From NCBI RefSeq assembly GCF_963676685.1, contig NC_092346.1, positions 73,733,821 to 73,797,820 of the forward strand: a DNA stretch of 64,000 nt, written 5' to 3'. The notes beneath the pieces are model-generated. The model searched no databases and had not been told where the DNA came from. It saw nothing but the letters and a program-made list of their open reading frames with translations. Below, piece by piece: positions 1-12,450 of this stretch. This DNA comes from Mytilus edulis (lineage: Eukaryota; Mollusca; Bivalvia; Mytilida; Mytilidae). The position numbers and the translations under genes are program-made. How positions within the stretch are numbered: the stretch's first letter is position 1; every line of letters begins with the position of its first letter.

Positions 1-333
1 ATTGTTTAAATCCAATCAATTATTAACACCCTTTGAAGTAGAATGGTCAGTGTTTTTACAACAATTATCTGTTTGACATTTTTATGACCTCGAGGCTTAA
101 AATAGAACATGGGAAACTTTACCTGTGTAGACATCGAGGTTTATTTTTAAATCAAATTTCATAATATAAACACAAAAGAAATTGTTTTAAAACTTTATTT
201 CAATAACACAAAAGTAAATATGAAATAATAACGAAAATAAGGATGCATTCAAGAAAAATATACTTACCAAATGACCGTTTCCGGTCAAAAATCTCGTCAG
301 TTTAACTAAGCATATCTAGACGGCAATAATTTT

Positions 334-476
334 CTATGCAATAAACCGAAAGGCCACTTGTAGAGCTATGCATATAACCGGACAATTTAACATTAGATGA
401 ATGGGAAATGGTTTTGTGCAGGAGAAAACTATGCAATTAACCGAATTATGCTATTAAGCGGTATGCAATTAAGTGG
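334..476. repeat. Cluster of five TATGCAATTAACCG-like short repeats
   Basis: Five imperfect copies of a roughly 15-bp motif lie at 334-348, 366-381, 429-443, 446-461 and 462-476. The last two are directly adjacent. The motif resembles a mussel interspersed repeat end. It sits in the intron just upstream of the first visible syntaxin-5 exon. No protein is encoded. Confidence 0.5.
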
Positions 477-541
477 AATCGACTGTACAAAGAAGTGAAA
501 ATTAGTAGATATTCCAAATAATTATGTTTATTTTTCCCCAG

Positions 542-3500
542 AAAAATCTGTGTTATTTGAAGATGAGGCTACATATAATGGTGCATCTGGTGGTGGAGAT
601 TTTGTAATGAACATGGATGGTTCTTCTAAACAACATCAACAGCAGCAACAATTGATAGATCAACAGGTATATAAACACTTGTTTAATAGAAAGTTTTATG
701 TCTACATATATGAAAATACCAACCTGTGAAAATGTTAAAAGGCAGGAATTCATTAAAAATTTCTTTGGACTAAATATCTTTATTCCCCTGCTTCAAAAAA
801 GAGTAGGGATATTTTAGTTTAAATTTGTTTCTGTCCCATAAAATTTTTGTCTTATTTTTCTCAAGAGCTACAAATCAGAGCTTCTTGAAATTTTGAATAC
901 ACGTTTTGAATAATTATCAAGTTGGAAAAAAAACTAACATTTTAAATTTTGAGACCCTCTGAAAGAAAATCCTAATCACCAACCAACCTTAAGAATATTG
1001 TCCATTTATAATATTTTGTTTAGTTAACAATTATTGAAATGTTTACTAATTATTTGATAATTCTTTCAATCCATTTTTAGCTCACCTGGCGTCGTCGTAG
1101 TCCGGTGTTGTCTGTTAACTTTTACAAAAATCTTCTCCTCTGAAACTACTGAGCCAAATTAAACCAAACTTGGACACAATCATTATTGGGGTATTTAGTT
1201 TAAAAAATGTGTCCAGTGACCCGGCCAACCAACCAAGATGGCTGCCATGGCTAAAAATAGAACATGGGGTAAAATGCAGTTTTTGGCTTATAACTCAAAA
1301 ACCAAAGCATTTAAAGCAAATCTGACAGGGGTTAAATTATTTATCAGGTCAAGATCTATCTGCTCTAAAATATTCAGATGAATCCGACAACCCGTTATTG
1401 GGTTGCTGCCCCTGAACTGGTAATTTTAGGTAATTTTTGCTGTTTTTGGTTATTATCTTGAATATTATTATAGATAGAGATAAACTGTAACTGCAATAAT
1501 GTTCAGCAAAGTAAGATTTACAAACAAGTCAACATGACTGAAATGGTCAGTTGACCCCTTTAGGAGTTATTGCCCTTTATAGTCAATTTTTAACCATTTT
1601 TCGTAAATCTTAGTAATCTTTTACAAAAATCTTCTCCTCTGAAACTACTGAGCCAAATTAATCCAAACTTGGCTGCAATCATCTTTGGGGTATCTAGTTT
1701 AAAAAATGTGTCCAGTGACCCGGCCAACCAACCAAGATGGCCGCCATGGCTAAAAATAGAACATAGGGGGTAAAATGCAGTTTTTGGCTTATAACTGAAA
1801 AACTAAAGCATTAGAGCTAATCTGACAGAGATAAAATTGTTTATCAGGTCAAGATCTATCCGCCCTGAAATTTTCAGATGAATCAGACAACCCGTTGTTG
1901 GGTTGCTGCCCCTGAATTGGTAATTTTGAGGAAATTTTGCTGTTTTTGTTTTTATCTTGAATATTTTTATAGATAGAGATAAACTGTAAACAGCAATAAT
2001 GTACAGCAAAGTAAGACCTAAAATTAAGCCAACATGACCAAAATGGTCAATTGACCCCCTAAGGAGTTATTGTCCTTTATAGTCAATTTTTAACAATTTT
2101 CATAAAATTTGTAAATTTTTACTTACATTTTCCACTGAAACTAATGAGGCAAGTTCATTATAGATAGAGATAATTGTAAGCAGCAAGAATGTTCAGTAAA
2201 GTAAGATGTACAAACACATCACCATCACCAAAACACAATTTTGTCATGAATTCATCTGCTTCCTTTGTTTAATATTCACATAGACCAAGGTGAGCAACAC
2301 AGGCTCTTTAGAGCCTCTAGTTAACTAATCTGATGAAGTTTTTAGAGTCTACTTTTTATAGTTGATTTGATTTCGCATGCTTTTAAACATATTTTTTACT
2401 TTGTAGTTTCGTGTATGTACAAATTTGTGAATATTTTTAAAGTGTAAAGAGCTTACTTACTTACTTATGCAAAGAGCTTAAAGTAATGTTATTATTAAAT
2501 AATGTGCTTTAAAAATGTCTTGTAATAACAATAATAATAAAAACTAACTTATTCAACAGGAGATCAAACCCAAATCCTTTCCCTATTTTGACAGTTGATA
2601 GAATTTGGAAACACATACTTAAATAAAAACTATATACAAAAAACTTTTGTCTTTATTTTATGTTATTACATAACAGAATTTCATTACCATGATATATTTA
2701 GTTCCTTAATGAAGACTGTGAATCTTATTGGACAATGTCTTTATATTTTATCCATAAAATTTATCAATTAAATATATGCTCGAATATTTTATGATGTTGT
2801 ACTTGTCAAGAAATTACGTAACTTTTGAAAGATGTCATCATGGGTTATCTGCCTTTGTCCAGATTTTTTTTTGAATCAACTACAACCAATGCTTTATACA
2901 AGTAATATTTAATATTTTTCCCACTGATGAATTAAAGCAATTTTTACCTTTCAGTGCTAACAAGGACTTATATTTAAAGAAGTAGTTGGTGTCATTATGA
3001 AGCTTTATGTGTTCATGTAGAAAAATATTGAAATGTTGATTAAACTACTTTTATAGACCGCTACATTGACAACAACACTTTTATAGAGTAAACGAAAACA
3101 TCAAACTAGAATGAAAATAAATAGGTTTCTTTCTTCAAAAGAATGTAATTTAATTTCAGGACACATATATAGAGGATAGGGCAAACACAATGCAGAGTAT
3201 AGAATCAACGATAGTGGAACTGGGCTCAATATTTTCACAGTTAGCACACATGGTCAAAGACCAGGAAGAAATGGTTCAAAGGTACATTTGAAGATTATTT
3301 TGGTTATATTTAGCCATTTTCTATTTTTTCAACCAAGTTTTCTCAAACAAGGACTCTATGTTCCAATGGTTTAGAAAGCTTGCAATTTTTAATTTAGGGA
3401 ACTTTTAAAAAATCACAATGAAAGAAGCAAAAGTATGTCAATAACAAAACACAGTAACATTTAACTTGCTTTATCTTATTGATATAACGGCCATAGCGGT

Positions 3501-4797
3501 TGTTAGAAGACAAAAACAACATTAGAAAAAAATATAACTGTATAACTATTTTGGAGCACATTTCTCAGTTTCATACTTAAGGAATAGTATTTGATTCACC
3601 CCACATTGCATTATTACTCAACCTTTATGTCACAAGAAACAGAATCAATAATTCAGCTATTAATATGTGTTTTTACATTTTTGTGTAAAAATAACAATGA
3701 TTCTTTATGTTTTTATATTCAATAATTTGAAATATTTTTGTAAGAATCGAAAAATCATGTTTTATGAACTCACATAGGTTCAGTAGTATTATGTTTATCA
3801 AAGAGAAATCTGAATTCAGAAAGAAAGAAAGAAATATGAAAAATGTATATTCTATTATTAAATGATAATTAATCATTTATGCTGTTAGTATAGGAAAACG
3901 TAATGCTAGTCTGAATTTTATTTCATCATATTGAACTAATATGTTTCATAAATGTTTTACAAATGGCAAATAATCATTAAACCTTTTTATCTTCATGCAG
4001 TAGTACTTTGACAATAAAAGTTTAGTACCAACATATTTAATTTTCACAATTCAATATTTCCACTAAAGAAAGCAATGTGCGTAACTTTTTTAAATGGGAG
4101 ATAACTCTTACTTTTTATGCCCCACCTACGATAGTAGAGGGGCATTATGTTTTCTGGTCTGTGCGTCCGTCCGTTCGTCCGTCTGTTCGTCCGTCTGTCT
4201 GTCCGTCTGTTCGTTCATCCGTCTGTCCCACTTCAGGTTAAAGTTTTTGGTCAAGGTAGTTTTTGATGAAGTTGAAGTCCAATCAACTTGAAACTTAGTA
4301 CACATGTGCCTTATGATATGATCTTTCTAATTTTTAAGCCAAATTAAACTTTTGATCCCAATTTCACGGTCCACTGAACATAGAAAATGAAAGTGCATGT
4401 TTCAGGTTAAAGTTTTTGGTCAAGGTAGTTTTTGATGAAGTTGAAGTCCAATAAACTTGAAACTTAGTACACATATTCCCTATGATATTATCTTTCTAAT
4501 TTTAATGCCTAATTATATTTTTTATCCAATTTCGTGGTCCATTAAGCATGGAAAATGATAGTGCGAGTGGGGCATCCGTGTACTTTGGACACATTCATGT
4601 TAAACATAAAACATTCTTTTTCATTTATTATTTTCAGAATTGACACTAATGTTGAGGATACAGAAATGAACATTGAAGCAGCACATGGGGAAATATTAAA
4701 ATACTTTCAATCAGTGACTTCAAACAGATGGTTGATGATCAAAATATTTGCTGTTTTAATTGTATTTTTTATAGTTTTTGTTGTATTTATGGCATAA
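542..4797 (+). CDS. STX5: Syntaxin-5, C-terminal part (three last exons; 5' part lies before the window)
   Basis: Syntaxin-5 is a Qa-SNARE that drives vesicle fusion at the ER-Golgi intermediate compartment and Golgi. Exons read as 542-666, 3160-3281 and 4638-4797, each bounded by AG/GT, in one continuous frame of 134 residues plus TAA. The first exon carries a Q-rich stretch (HQQQQQLIDQQ). The second carries the SNARE core (MQSIESTIVELGSIF, SQLAHMVKDQEE), with the zero-layer glutamine in SIFSQL. The third holds AAHGEILKYFQSVTSNRW followed by a single C-terminal membrane anchor (about 19 hydrophobic residues, ending VVFMA). These segments match animal STX5 closely, better than any other syntaxin. 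Upstream exons (N-terminal Habc domain) are not in the window. The introns hold family A and family B elements, the latter ending about 30 bp before the last exon. Confidence 0.93.
1079..2321 (+). mobile_element. Non-autonomous element, family A, copy 1 (in STX5 intron)
   Basis: It begins AGCTCACCTGGC after a T-run and ends with the hairpin AGGCTCTTTAGAGCCT (2301-2316) followed by CTAGTT. The body is a tandem duplication with a period of about 500 bp: 'aaaatcttctcctctgaaac' recurs near 1126 and 1624. The block 'aaccaagatggc..gccatggc' also recurs. Compared with copy 2 at 5651 it lacks the 5' hairpin and most of the GTC microsatellite. No long coding frame is seen. It lies in the sense direction of STX5. 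Confidence 0.75.
4117..4600 (+). mobile_element. Non-autonomous element, family B, copy 1 (in STX5 intron)
   Basis: It starts ATGCCCCAC (4117-4125) after a T-run, then has a TCCG/TCTG microsatellite at about 4160-4230. The block 'caggttaaagtttttggtca' is repeated at about 4235 and 4403. It ends with the inverted copy GTGGGGCAT (4567-4575) and a small GTGT...ACAC hairpin (4578-4592). Related copies occur at 11331, 55984 and 56770, all in the same orientation. No protein is encoded. Confidence 0.75.
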
Positions 4798-4853
4798 CTC
4801 TGTTATTTGAATGGAATTTAATACATTCTATTTGATCCACCACCAAAAATAAG

Positions 4854-4859
4854 AATAAA
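4854..4859 (+). promoter_or_regulatory. Candidate poly(A) signal of STX5
   Basis: AATAAA lies 57 bp after the STX5 stop codon. It is the first canonical signal downstream, so a short 3' UTR is possible. Longer 3' ends cannot be excluded. Confidence 0.45.
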
Positions 4860-5650
4860 ATTTAGATTTTTATACAAAAATCTAGAAAAGTGAAACCAGT
4901 TGCTACTGATTCAGATATATTCCATCCATGTCAGGACCAAAGAGCGAGACAAACCATGGATAGTGAGGAAGAATGTGATACATAGTGAAGTCTTGACTGG
5001 GACCATCTGTGCTTTATATCTGGTCAGATGAAAATGTAACATCTTTTATTTTTATATAAAATTGGACAAAATTAATTTCAATATGAAGTGAATAATCAAT
5101 CTAAATTTTGTTCACTAATTATTCTCCACTATTTTATCAACACTTGTTGAAGCAAATAATGTACTAATATTTATCAGTTACCATGTTTTTGTTATACATG
5201 TTACATGTTATTTGTCTCCAAAGAGATTTATGCAGCTTAAATGAACTTTATTGAATGGGTTTATTATGTAAAATGAGTCTGTTTAGAATATTTTAGGTGA
5301 CCATTTCAGTTTTATCAGTCTTGAACACTACACATACTTATCAAGTGCAATTGAAGTGATATTTTCTATCATAAATTGGTATTATTTTCCTTAATATATA
5401 AACCATCATATATTTTTCAAATTTGAAAAAAAAAAATTGTGTAGCCATTCATTTATTATTCATCTCTATACATTGAGAATGCTGATAATGATGTTTTTTC
5501 TCTGTAGATTTCATATGAATATTGGTAAAGTAAAAATCTTAGTAACAAATTTTGAATTTACAAACTTTCACTCTTCAATTTGATTCAAGTCATCCGTACC
5601 ATAAGGTTAACATAGTAGTAACTTTTGATTTAAACAAAATTTCCATTTTT
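4860..5650. other. STX5 3' flank, no gene seen
   Basis: AT-rich sequence without a convincing coding frame. It may contain part of a long STX5 3' UTR. Nothing else is recognised. Confidence 0.4.
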
Positions 5651-7092
5651 AGCTCACCTGGCCTAAAAGGCCATGTGAGCTTTTCTCATCACTTGGCGTC
5701 CATCGTCGTCGTCGACGTCGACGTCGTCATCGTCGTCGTCGACGTCGTCGTCGTCGTCTGTCGACGTCGTCGTCGTCGTCTGTCGTCGTTAACAATTTTT
5801 CAAACATCTTCTCCTCTGAAACTACTGAATGGATTTGAATGAAACTTAACATGATTGTTCCTTAGTATATCCTGCACAAAATGTGCGCTTCGATTTTTGA
5901 TCCGTCAAAAAACATGGCCGCCGTTACTTAAAATAGAACATAGGGGTCAAATGCAGTTTTTGGCTTATATCTCAAAAACGAAAGCATTTAGAGCAAATCT
6001 GACATGGGGTAAAAATGTTCATTAGGTCAAGATCTATCAGCCCTGAAATTTTCAGATGAATCAAACATCCAATTGTTGGGTTGCTGCCACTTAATTGGTA
6101 ATTTTAAGGAAATTTTGCAGTTTTTGGTCATTATCTTGAATATTATTATAGATAAAGATAAACTGTAAACAGCAAAAAAGATCAGCAAAGTAAGATCTAC
6201 AAATAAGTTAATATGACCAAAATTGTCAATTGACCCCTTAAGGGGTTATTGTCCTTTAATGACAATTTTTCACAATTTGTTCATCATATTTGCTAACTTT
6301 AAAAAATCTTCTCCTCTGAAACTACTGAATGGATTTGGTTAAAACTTAGCATGGTTGTTCCTTAGATTATCCTGCACAAAGTGTGTGCTTTGATTTTTGA
6401 TCCGTTTAAAAACATGGCCGCCGTTACTTAAAATAGAACATAGGGGTCAAATGCAGTTTTTGGCTTATATCTCAAAACGAAAGCATTAAGAGCAAATCTG
6501 ACATGGAGTAAAAATGTTCATTAGGTCAATATCTATCAGCCCTGAAATTTTCAGATGAATCAAACATCCAATTGTTGGGTTGCTGCCACTTAATTGGTAA
6601 TTTTAAGGAAATTTTGCAGTTTTTGGTCATTATCTTGAATATTATTATAGATAAAGATAAACTGTAAACAGCAAATATGATCAGCAAAGTAAGATCTACA
6701 AATAAGTCAATTTGACCAAAATTGTCAATTGACCCCTTAAGGAGTTATTGTCCTTTAAAGACTTTTTTCACAATTTGTTCATCATGTTGACTTACTTTAA
6801 AAAATCTTCTCTTCTGAAACTGCTGTATCAATTTCAGCCAAACTTAGGCTAAATGAGTTTCAGAGTTTCAGAGTATCTAGTATAAATTTTATATTTCATT
6901 TCCTTGTATGTCAAGAAACATAGCTCCTATGGCTAAAATAGAACATAGGAGAAAATGATTTTTTTTTGCTTTTGAAGAAAATAGGACGATTCAAAGAACA
7001 TTTAAATAAATTGAAAAGCCAAAATAATCATTGATGAGAGATTAAACCAAAAAAATTCAGGTGAGCGATTCAGGCTCTTGAGAGCCTCTTGT
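5651..7092 (+). mobile_element. Non-autonomous element, family A, copy 2 (near full length)
   Basis: The 5' end is a long hairpin (5652-5680: GCTCACCTGGCCT paired with AGGCCATGTGAGC). It is followed by a GTC/CGACGT microsatellite (about 5700-5790). Next come two tandem units about 500 bp apart ('atcttctcctctgaaactac' at 5806 and 6306). The end has CAGGTGAGC (7058-7066), the exact reverse complement of the 5' GCTCACCTG, then the hairpin AGGCTCTTGAGAGCCT (7072-7087) and CTTGTT. A GTC-rich reading frame across the microsatellite is an artefact of the repeat. Confidence 0.8.
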
Positions 7093-10000
7093 TTTATATA
7101 CATAAGAATGTCCTGTGGCAAATATATGATTTGTATAAAGGACAATTAAAAAAAAATAGTGCTAGGTTCTGTAAAGTTAACTTACTGAGGTGGTGAGATG
7201 TAAAATGGACTTTCATTGAAATAAAAAGTGTTTATTACAGTGGGAGCAAAAACAAATTCTCACAACAGGCCCCCATAAAATCTCTTAACGAACTATTGCA
7301 AGGGTTTGTAAAGTGCAATGATCATGACACACTTCAAAAAAGGGAACCATATTTAGCATCCCTTCTGACCCTATGAGGTGATAAGAAATTGAGTTTATTT
7401 CAACTGAACTGGACAGGAATATGTAATTTTACCACACACTGTCACAGGCATAATTGTAGTATCAAATATACTCTTATTTTTTAAAGCAATAACTAACATT
7501 TGAATGGAAAATGCTATATAAACATACATTGCCCCCTTGATAAGTACTTTGAAATATCTAGTTTGTCAGAATGCTTTTGAGCTTTTACTTTTATCTTTTA
7601 TTACATTTTTAAAGTGCCTTTATCGAACACCAAACATGAATGACAGAAGTTTCTGAATGCATTTGATTTACAGATACAAACTTGGGATAGTTTTATACAT
7701 GTATCACCTCATACATGTCATATAATTACCTAGATTTAAAGCGTGCAGACCATAATTGGAAACAGTATAAGGAAAAATATGACTTATTTTTTTATGCCCT
7801 ATAAATGCTTACTTTGACAATCATTATTAAAACTGAATTATGTACATGCTTAAAATATTGCTATTTTTAGAGACCAAAAATTCAACAAGACTGATATGTA
7901 CCTAAAAGTATTGACTTCATTTCTGTACTTCTTTTCCACGTATGTACTGTAAAATATAATTCTGTAGATCATTGGGTATTATCATGCCATTCACCAGGGA
8001 CCACCAACATTGGAGTTGTTTACTCTTGTTTTACTTTCTATTATTGTATTTATAATGTTGATCATTCATATATTTATTTTTCATTACATTAATTGGTATT
8101 CCATACATACATTGAATTTGATTTAAAATATTTTTTTGAGAAATTCAGATATTCATGGTTTACTTTAAGCAAGTATTTCTCTATCTTTCAATTTCCTATT
8201 TTGCACAGTTTCCTAGTTTCAGTTTTAGATTTTAGATTACCTTTCACTGTTGATTTTTTAAAGTACTATTATATATTATAAATATCCTTTATTATCAGTT
8301 GACTGGTACCTTACATTAAGGAATGAAAGAATTGTGCAATTTCTCATTAATTTGATAATATTGAATTATAACTGTAAAATGTTGTTGGGTTGGAATAAGG
8401 TATTTAAATGCAAAGTCATCACAAACCTACAGTTTATGTGAGCAGGTATACAGATCAATTAGCATTGGTTTACATTGGATACATATACAGAAGATTCCAA
8501 AGTTATGATTCTAGACTAGTTTTGTAAAAGCATCTGTTACAAAATTCTTGAAAATTGTTTCAGTGTTGAAGTTCTGGAAGCATGGTAAAAAAAAACACCA
8601 ACCGGCATCAGACCTTCAATTTGTATTTTGTAAATTTAATGAACCTTGGTCCTTGTATAAGTACTCTGCATTATTTACAAACAATGTAGGTGTATGATAA
8701 CATTGTTTACCTATCACCATATATTCATACTGTGTGATTTATTATAGGGATTATTTGTTGAAGATTTACTTTATATGTTTGTCTGAATCTAACAAATATA
8801 ATTTTATGTGACAATTCTAATGAATTGAGATATCAGAGCATAAAAAAAATCACTATTTTATTTTACATGGGATAACTATGGTACCCCTTCCTCTGTTGTG
8901 CAATGGGAATAGAGGTTTACTCATGTCCATCTATACATTTGTTTGCTCATAGTTTTATGCTTAGGTCCATTTCTCATAAATCTATGGTGATACATACCAC
9001 AATCTTGAATACATTGCAGCTCAGAATCTTATTAGTAAATATCACATACATGTTACTTGGCTGGGTATAAATCAAACAAAATGCATAATTAAAGTCTTCT
9101 TAATTAGTACAATGGTGGCATTTCATATTTGAGTTCATTTGATTTAACTCCAAAAGCTAGGGTAGTATATCAGTGATATTTCACTATTTAAGTCTTCTTA
9201 TAGTAAATTGTCATTTGACAGGATTTAGGTCACTTTAACTTACATTTCATGCTTGAGTGATGGTTTAAGGTCTATTTCACAGCAATCATTATGATGTATC
9301 ACTGGTATTTTTCTACAGCTGTCCCCATGTATATTTATGCTGTTTAAAATCACAATGATTACTAAGGGAAATAGTGTGTCATATATTTGAGGGGAAGGGC
9401 ATCTATGTCTTACATATATTGTCCATAATAAGTGGATGTCTCAGTAAAAGATTGCATTGTATATCATTCCTATAAATTGGTGCATCCAGGGATTGATCTT
9501 ACATTGTATTGGTTGTTTTGAAGGTAATACAGTTATAATGGTCAAAGACGAGTATGTATTGTTGATTGTTCAACTTAACGTATGAAAATTAAATCATGCT
9601 CATGTGATAACTATTATAATGTTTTAATGATATGTGTGGTGCAATGTCACCAATCCAGTAATAAAATATCAAATACAATTATTTTGTTATATATTTTTAT
9701 TAGGAAGACTAAAATTTTTAGCACTCAAATATATAAGAACAAATCGTATGTTGTTTGTTCGACATCAGTAGTCATCTCATGTCTCATATTCCTTCCTAAA
9801 ACACATACTTCCAACCTAATTAATTAAAATTATTGTATTTTGATAATGCATTTCAAGAGTTTATTATCTTATTTGAAGTAGGCAAGGTAAAATGTCCAAG
9901 TTCAATTAGTTATCAAAATACATAGTGAAGTAAAAATGAGATTATTTAAACATGTAGTTGAATAATGAAAACAAGTTTACAGTCATTTTGTATTTCACAT

Positions 10001-10127
10001 GACAAATTTAATTCCCCATTATCTGATTCTAATGCGAACTGATTTTACAATTTGTTATTTGTACACTGAAAATAAATACAAACAGCTCAATTCTCACTCA
10101 CAAAATTTTAAATGACCTCTCTTAATT
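7093..10127. other. Intergenic, no gene recognised
   Basis: About 3 kb of AT-rich DNA. Reading frames are short, without splice-flanked coding blocks or known motifs. No repeat family used elsewhere in the window is recognised here. Confidence 0.4.
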
Positions 10128-10320
10128 AGTTATCAAAGGTACCAGGATTATAATTTAGTACGCCAGACGCTCATTTCGTCTACATAAAACTCATCAGTGA
10201 TGCTCATATCAAAACATTTATAAAGCCAAATAAGTACAAAGTTGAAGAGCATTGACAATCCAAAATTCCAAAAAAATTGTGCCAAATACGGCTTAGGTAA
10301 AAATTTGTTATGAAATAATT
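10128..10320 (+). repeat. Mussel-type interspersed repeat (family E)
   Basis: The segment around 'ttagtacgccagacgctcat' through 'tgtgccaaatacggcttagg' resembles a short interspersed repeat I know from mussel genomic and cDNA sequences. Only one copy is seen in this window, so the edges are approximate. Confidence 0.5.
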
Positions 10321-11330
10321 ATTTTCCTACGAATTTAACCATTTCTTATTGTTTTAATTCAATGATCCTATGTTTCTATTGTACAGATTATGAAATTTTC
10401 ACAAATATCTTAACATAATACTTTCAATACATTAAAGATTATCAGTGAACTAGAGTTGTATCCCTTTCCTCATAAGAAAGTGTCTTATGACAATAAGTTA
10501 ACAGGAGATTTATATCATGTTGCAAGGAGGATTAAGAATAGATTTCTGTTGTAAAATTTGATTCAGTAAAACAAAAAGTTTCCACCAAAGTTTGCGATCA
10601 GACACTCACAGATATTTCCAGGAAGTTCCAGTGAGGGATCAAATGGTAAGGTTTATGTCACAAATTTATAGGAAGAAATTACAATTCACAAACTTCAGAA
10701 TATAACAGTGGTTATGCAACAAGTACCAGTATGTCTTCTATCAACAATAACTTTACTGTTTGATCCATCATAACATAACAATTCAGATTGAGAAATATGA
10801 CAGTTGTCCATTCATTTGATGGATTTTGCCATTTGATTTGGGACTTTCTGTTTTGAATTTTTCTCTGAATTAAGTATTTTTGTGATTTTACTTTTTAACA
10901 CGACCTGCACTTATACCTAGTCCAGTATAATAACTAATGGCATGACTAGCATCAATACATATTCTGTTTTCTTGTTTTCTGCATTATCAAAAACATAGTT
11001 TTAGTTAGACCGTATGTAAGCTTAAAGATTTCATGTTTTATTTTTTACCCTGCGACATTATGTGCAAGAAATAAAACCTGGTGATGTAGGCTGTGGCCAT
11101 CAGCTCTTTCAATAAATCTTCATATTTCAGTAGATCTGGATAATTATTTTTTTTGTAAACAGTTGTCTTATTGTCTGATTGGTTGATCTTTTGCTGCAAA
11201 ATTTCTGTCAAGTGGCGAACATTTCATGCATATTTAGGACGAGCACATGTTCGTTCTCTGACCTCATTTTTATGCTCCATTGATCACTTATGCATGCTGT
11301 ATAGTTCTGGTATCATTATCACATCCTTTT
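10321..11330. other. Intergenic, no gene recognised
   Basis: AT-rich sequence with only short frames. Nothing recognisable is seen. Confidence 0.35.
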
Positions 11331-11727
11331 ATGCTCCTCTTACAATAGTAAAGGTGCATTTTTCTTCCGGTCTGCATCCGTCCGTCTCGATTAAGATTTA
11401 ATGTTACCATAGCTTTGGTCATATAGATCGAAATATAGTACACATATTCATTACAATGTGACTTTTTAATGATATATCCATATTTGAGTAATGGCCTAAA
11501 TGAAGATGCTCACTGATCATGTTAGTTTGGTTGCCTGAAAGCACGTAATAATTTTGTCTCCTTGTAGTCTTCATCAAATCAGCTCAAAACTCAGTACACA
11601 TGTTAATTATGATGCGAGTTGCTTGAAATATATGTCTAATCAGGGTATTCTATTTTCGCTGTAAACTAAAAAAGGAAATGTATGTGTATAAACAGGGGCA
11701 TGGTGTCCCGTGGACTCATATTCTTGT
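11331..11727 (+). mobile_element. Family B element, copy 2 (degenerate)
   Basis: It starts 'atgctcctcttacaatagta' after TTTT, keeps a short TCCGTCCG microsatellite, and ends 'ggggcatggtgtcccgtgga' then CTCATATTCTTGTT. It aligns by eye with the copies at 4117 and 56770 but has many substitutions, so it is an old insertion. Confidence 0.6.
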
Positions 11728-11954
11728 TACAGTTATTATGAGGAATAAAACAATTTATCTGGTTCTCAGATTTGTTAGTAATAGATCAAATACTAGTATA
11801 TTTGCAGTATAGAATGGTTGTTACAAGTCCGTCTGACAGGGTTTATATGATCGTGATCCTATTTTCATGTATCATTATACCTGTAGTAATGCTGAGATCA
11901 TCATCTTGGAGACTTTGTACTCAAAATTCAGTCGTAATCAGTGAAGCTGGCTTT

Positions 11955-12450
11955 AAATGTTAACTGCGAGTACTCTCAGATCTGCACTTTGTGTCATAAG
12001 TGTTTATATAGCTTTGCATCGATCTGATGAGTTAATGTCCTTTCAACTGAGATCTATTGTAGGTTTTTATGATGTGCTGTTCCAAATCAGCTGCTCTTTT
12101 ATAACTAACAATTGATTTTACTCTTATTGTTTTGTGGACAGAGCCGCTGGAGCCTGTACTTGAGTGCATGTCGTTTGCTTCTGTTTGTCATATTTTCTCT
12201 GTTTATTATTTTGTTTAGTTAGTTAATTTTAATTTGTTAATGTGTTGTTGCGACATTGTCTAAGTTAAAGAGAGGGTTTGGGGACTACTAGTATTAATAA
12301 ACTGTATGTTTATGTTCCAAGTCAGGAGTCTGTAATTCAGCGGTTGTCGTTTGTTGCTCTATATTATATTTGCTTGTCGTTTATTGGTTTTTACATATAA
12401 ATCTCTTTTGAATTGTTTTTCATTTGTCAGTTGGATGCATTTCATATATA
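11955..12450 (-). repeat. Family C repeat, reverse orientation, degenerate
   Basis: It contains 'ctgcgagtactctcagatct', then 'atctgatgagttaatgtcct', then 'ccaagtcaggagtctgtaat' and 'cagcggttgtcgtttgttgc'. This is the order seen in the reverse copy at 23600. The middle (about 12090-12240) looks interrupted by another fragment of the same family. Confidence 0.6.

Noticed and set aside
4094..4291. Ser/Val/Cys-rich open frame
   Set aside because: It reads through the TCCG/TCTG microsatellite of a family B element.
5552..5842. Open frame with long Val/Asp and Arg runs
   Set aside because: It is a translation of the GTC/CGACGT microsatellite in the family A element, not a gene.
11171..11401. 76-residue plus-strand frame
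   Set aside because: It runs into the family B copy at 11331 and has no motif.
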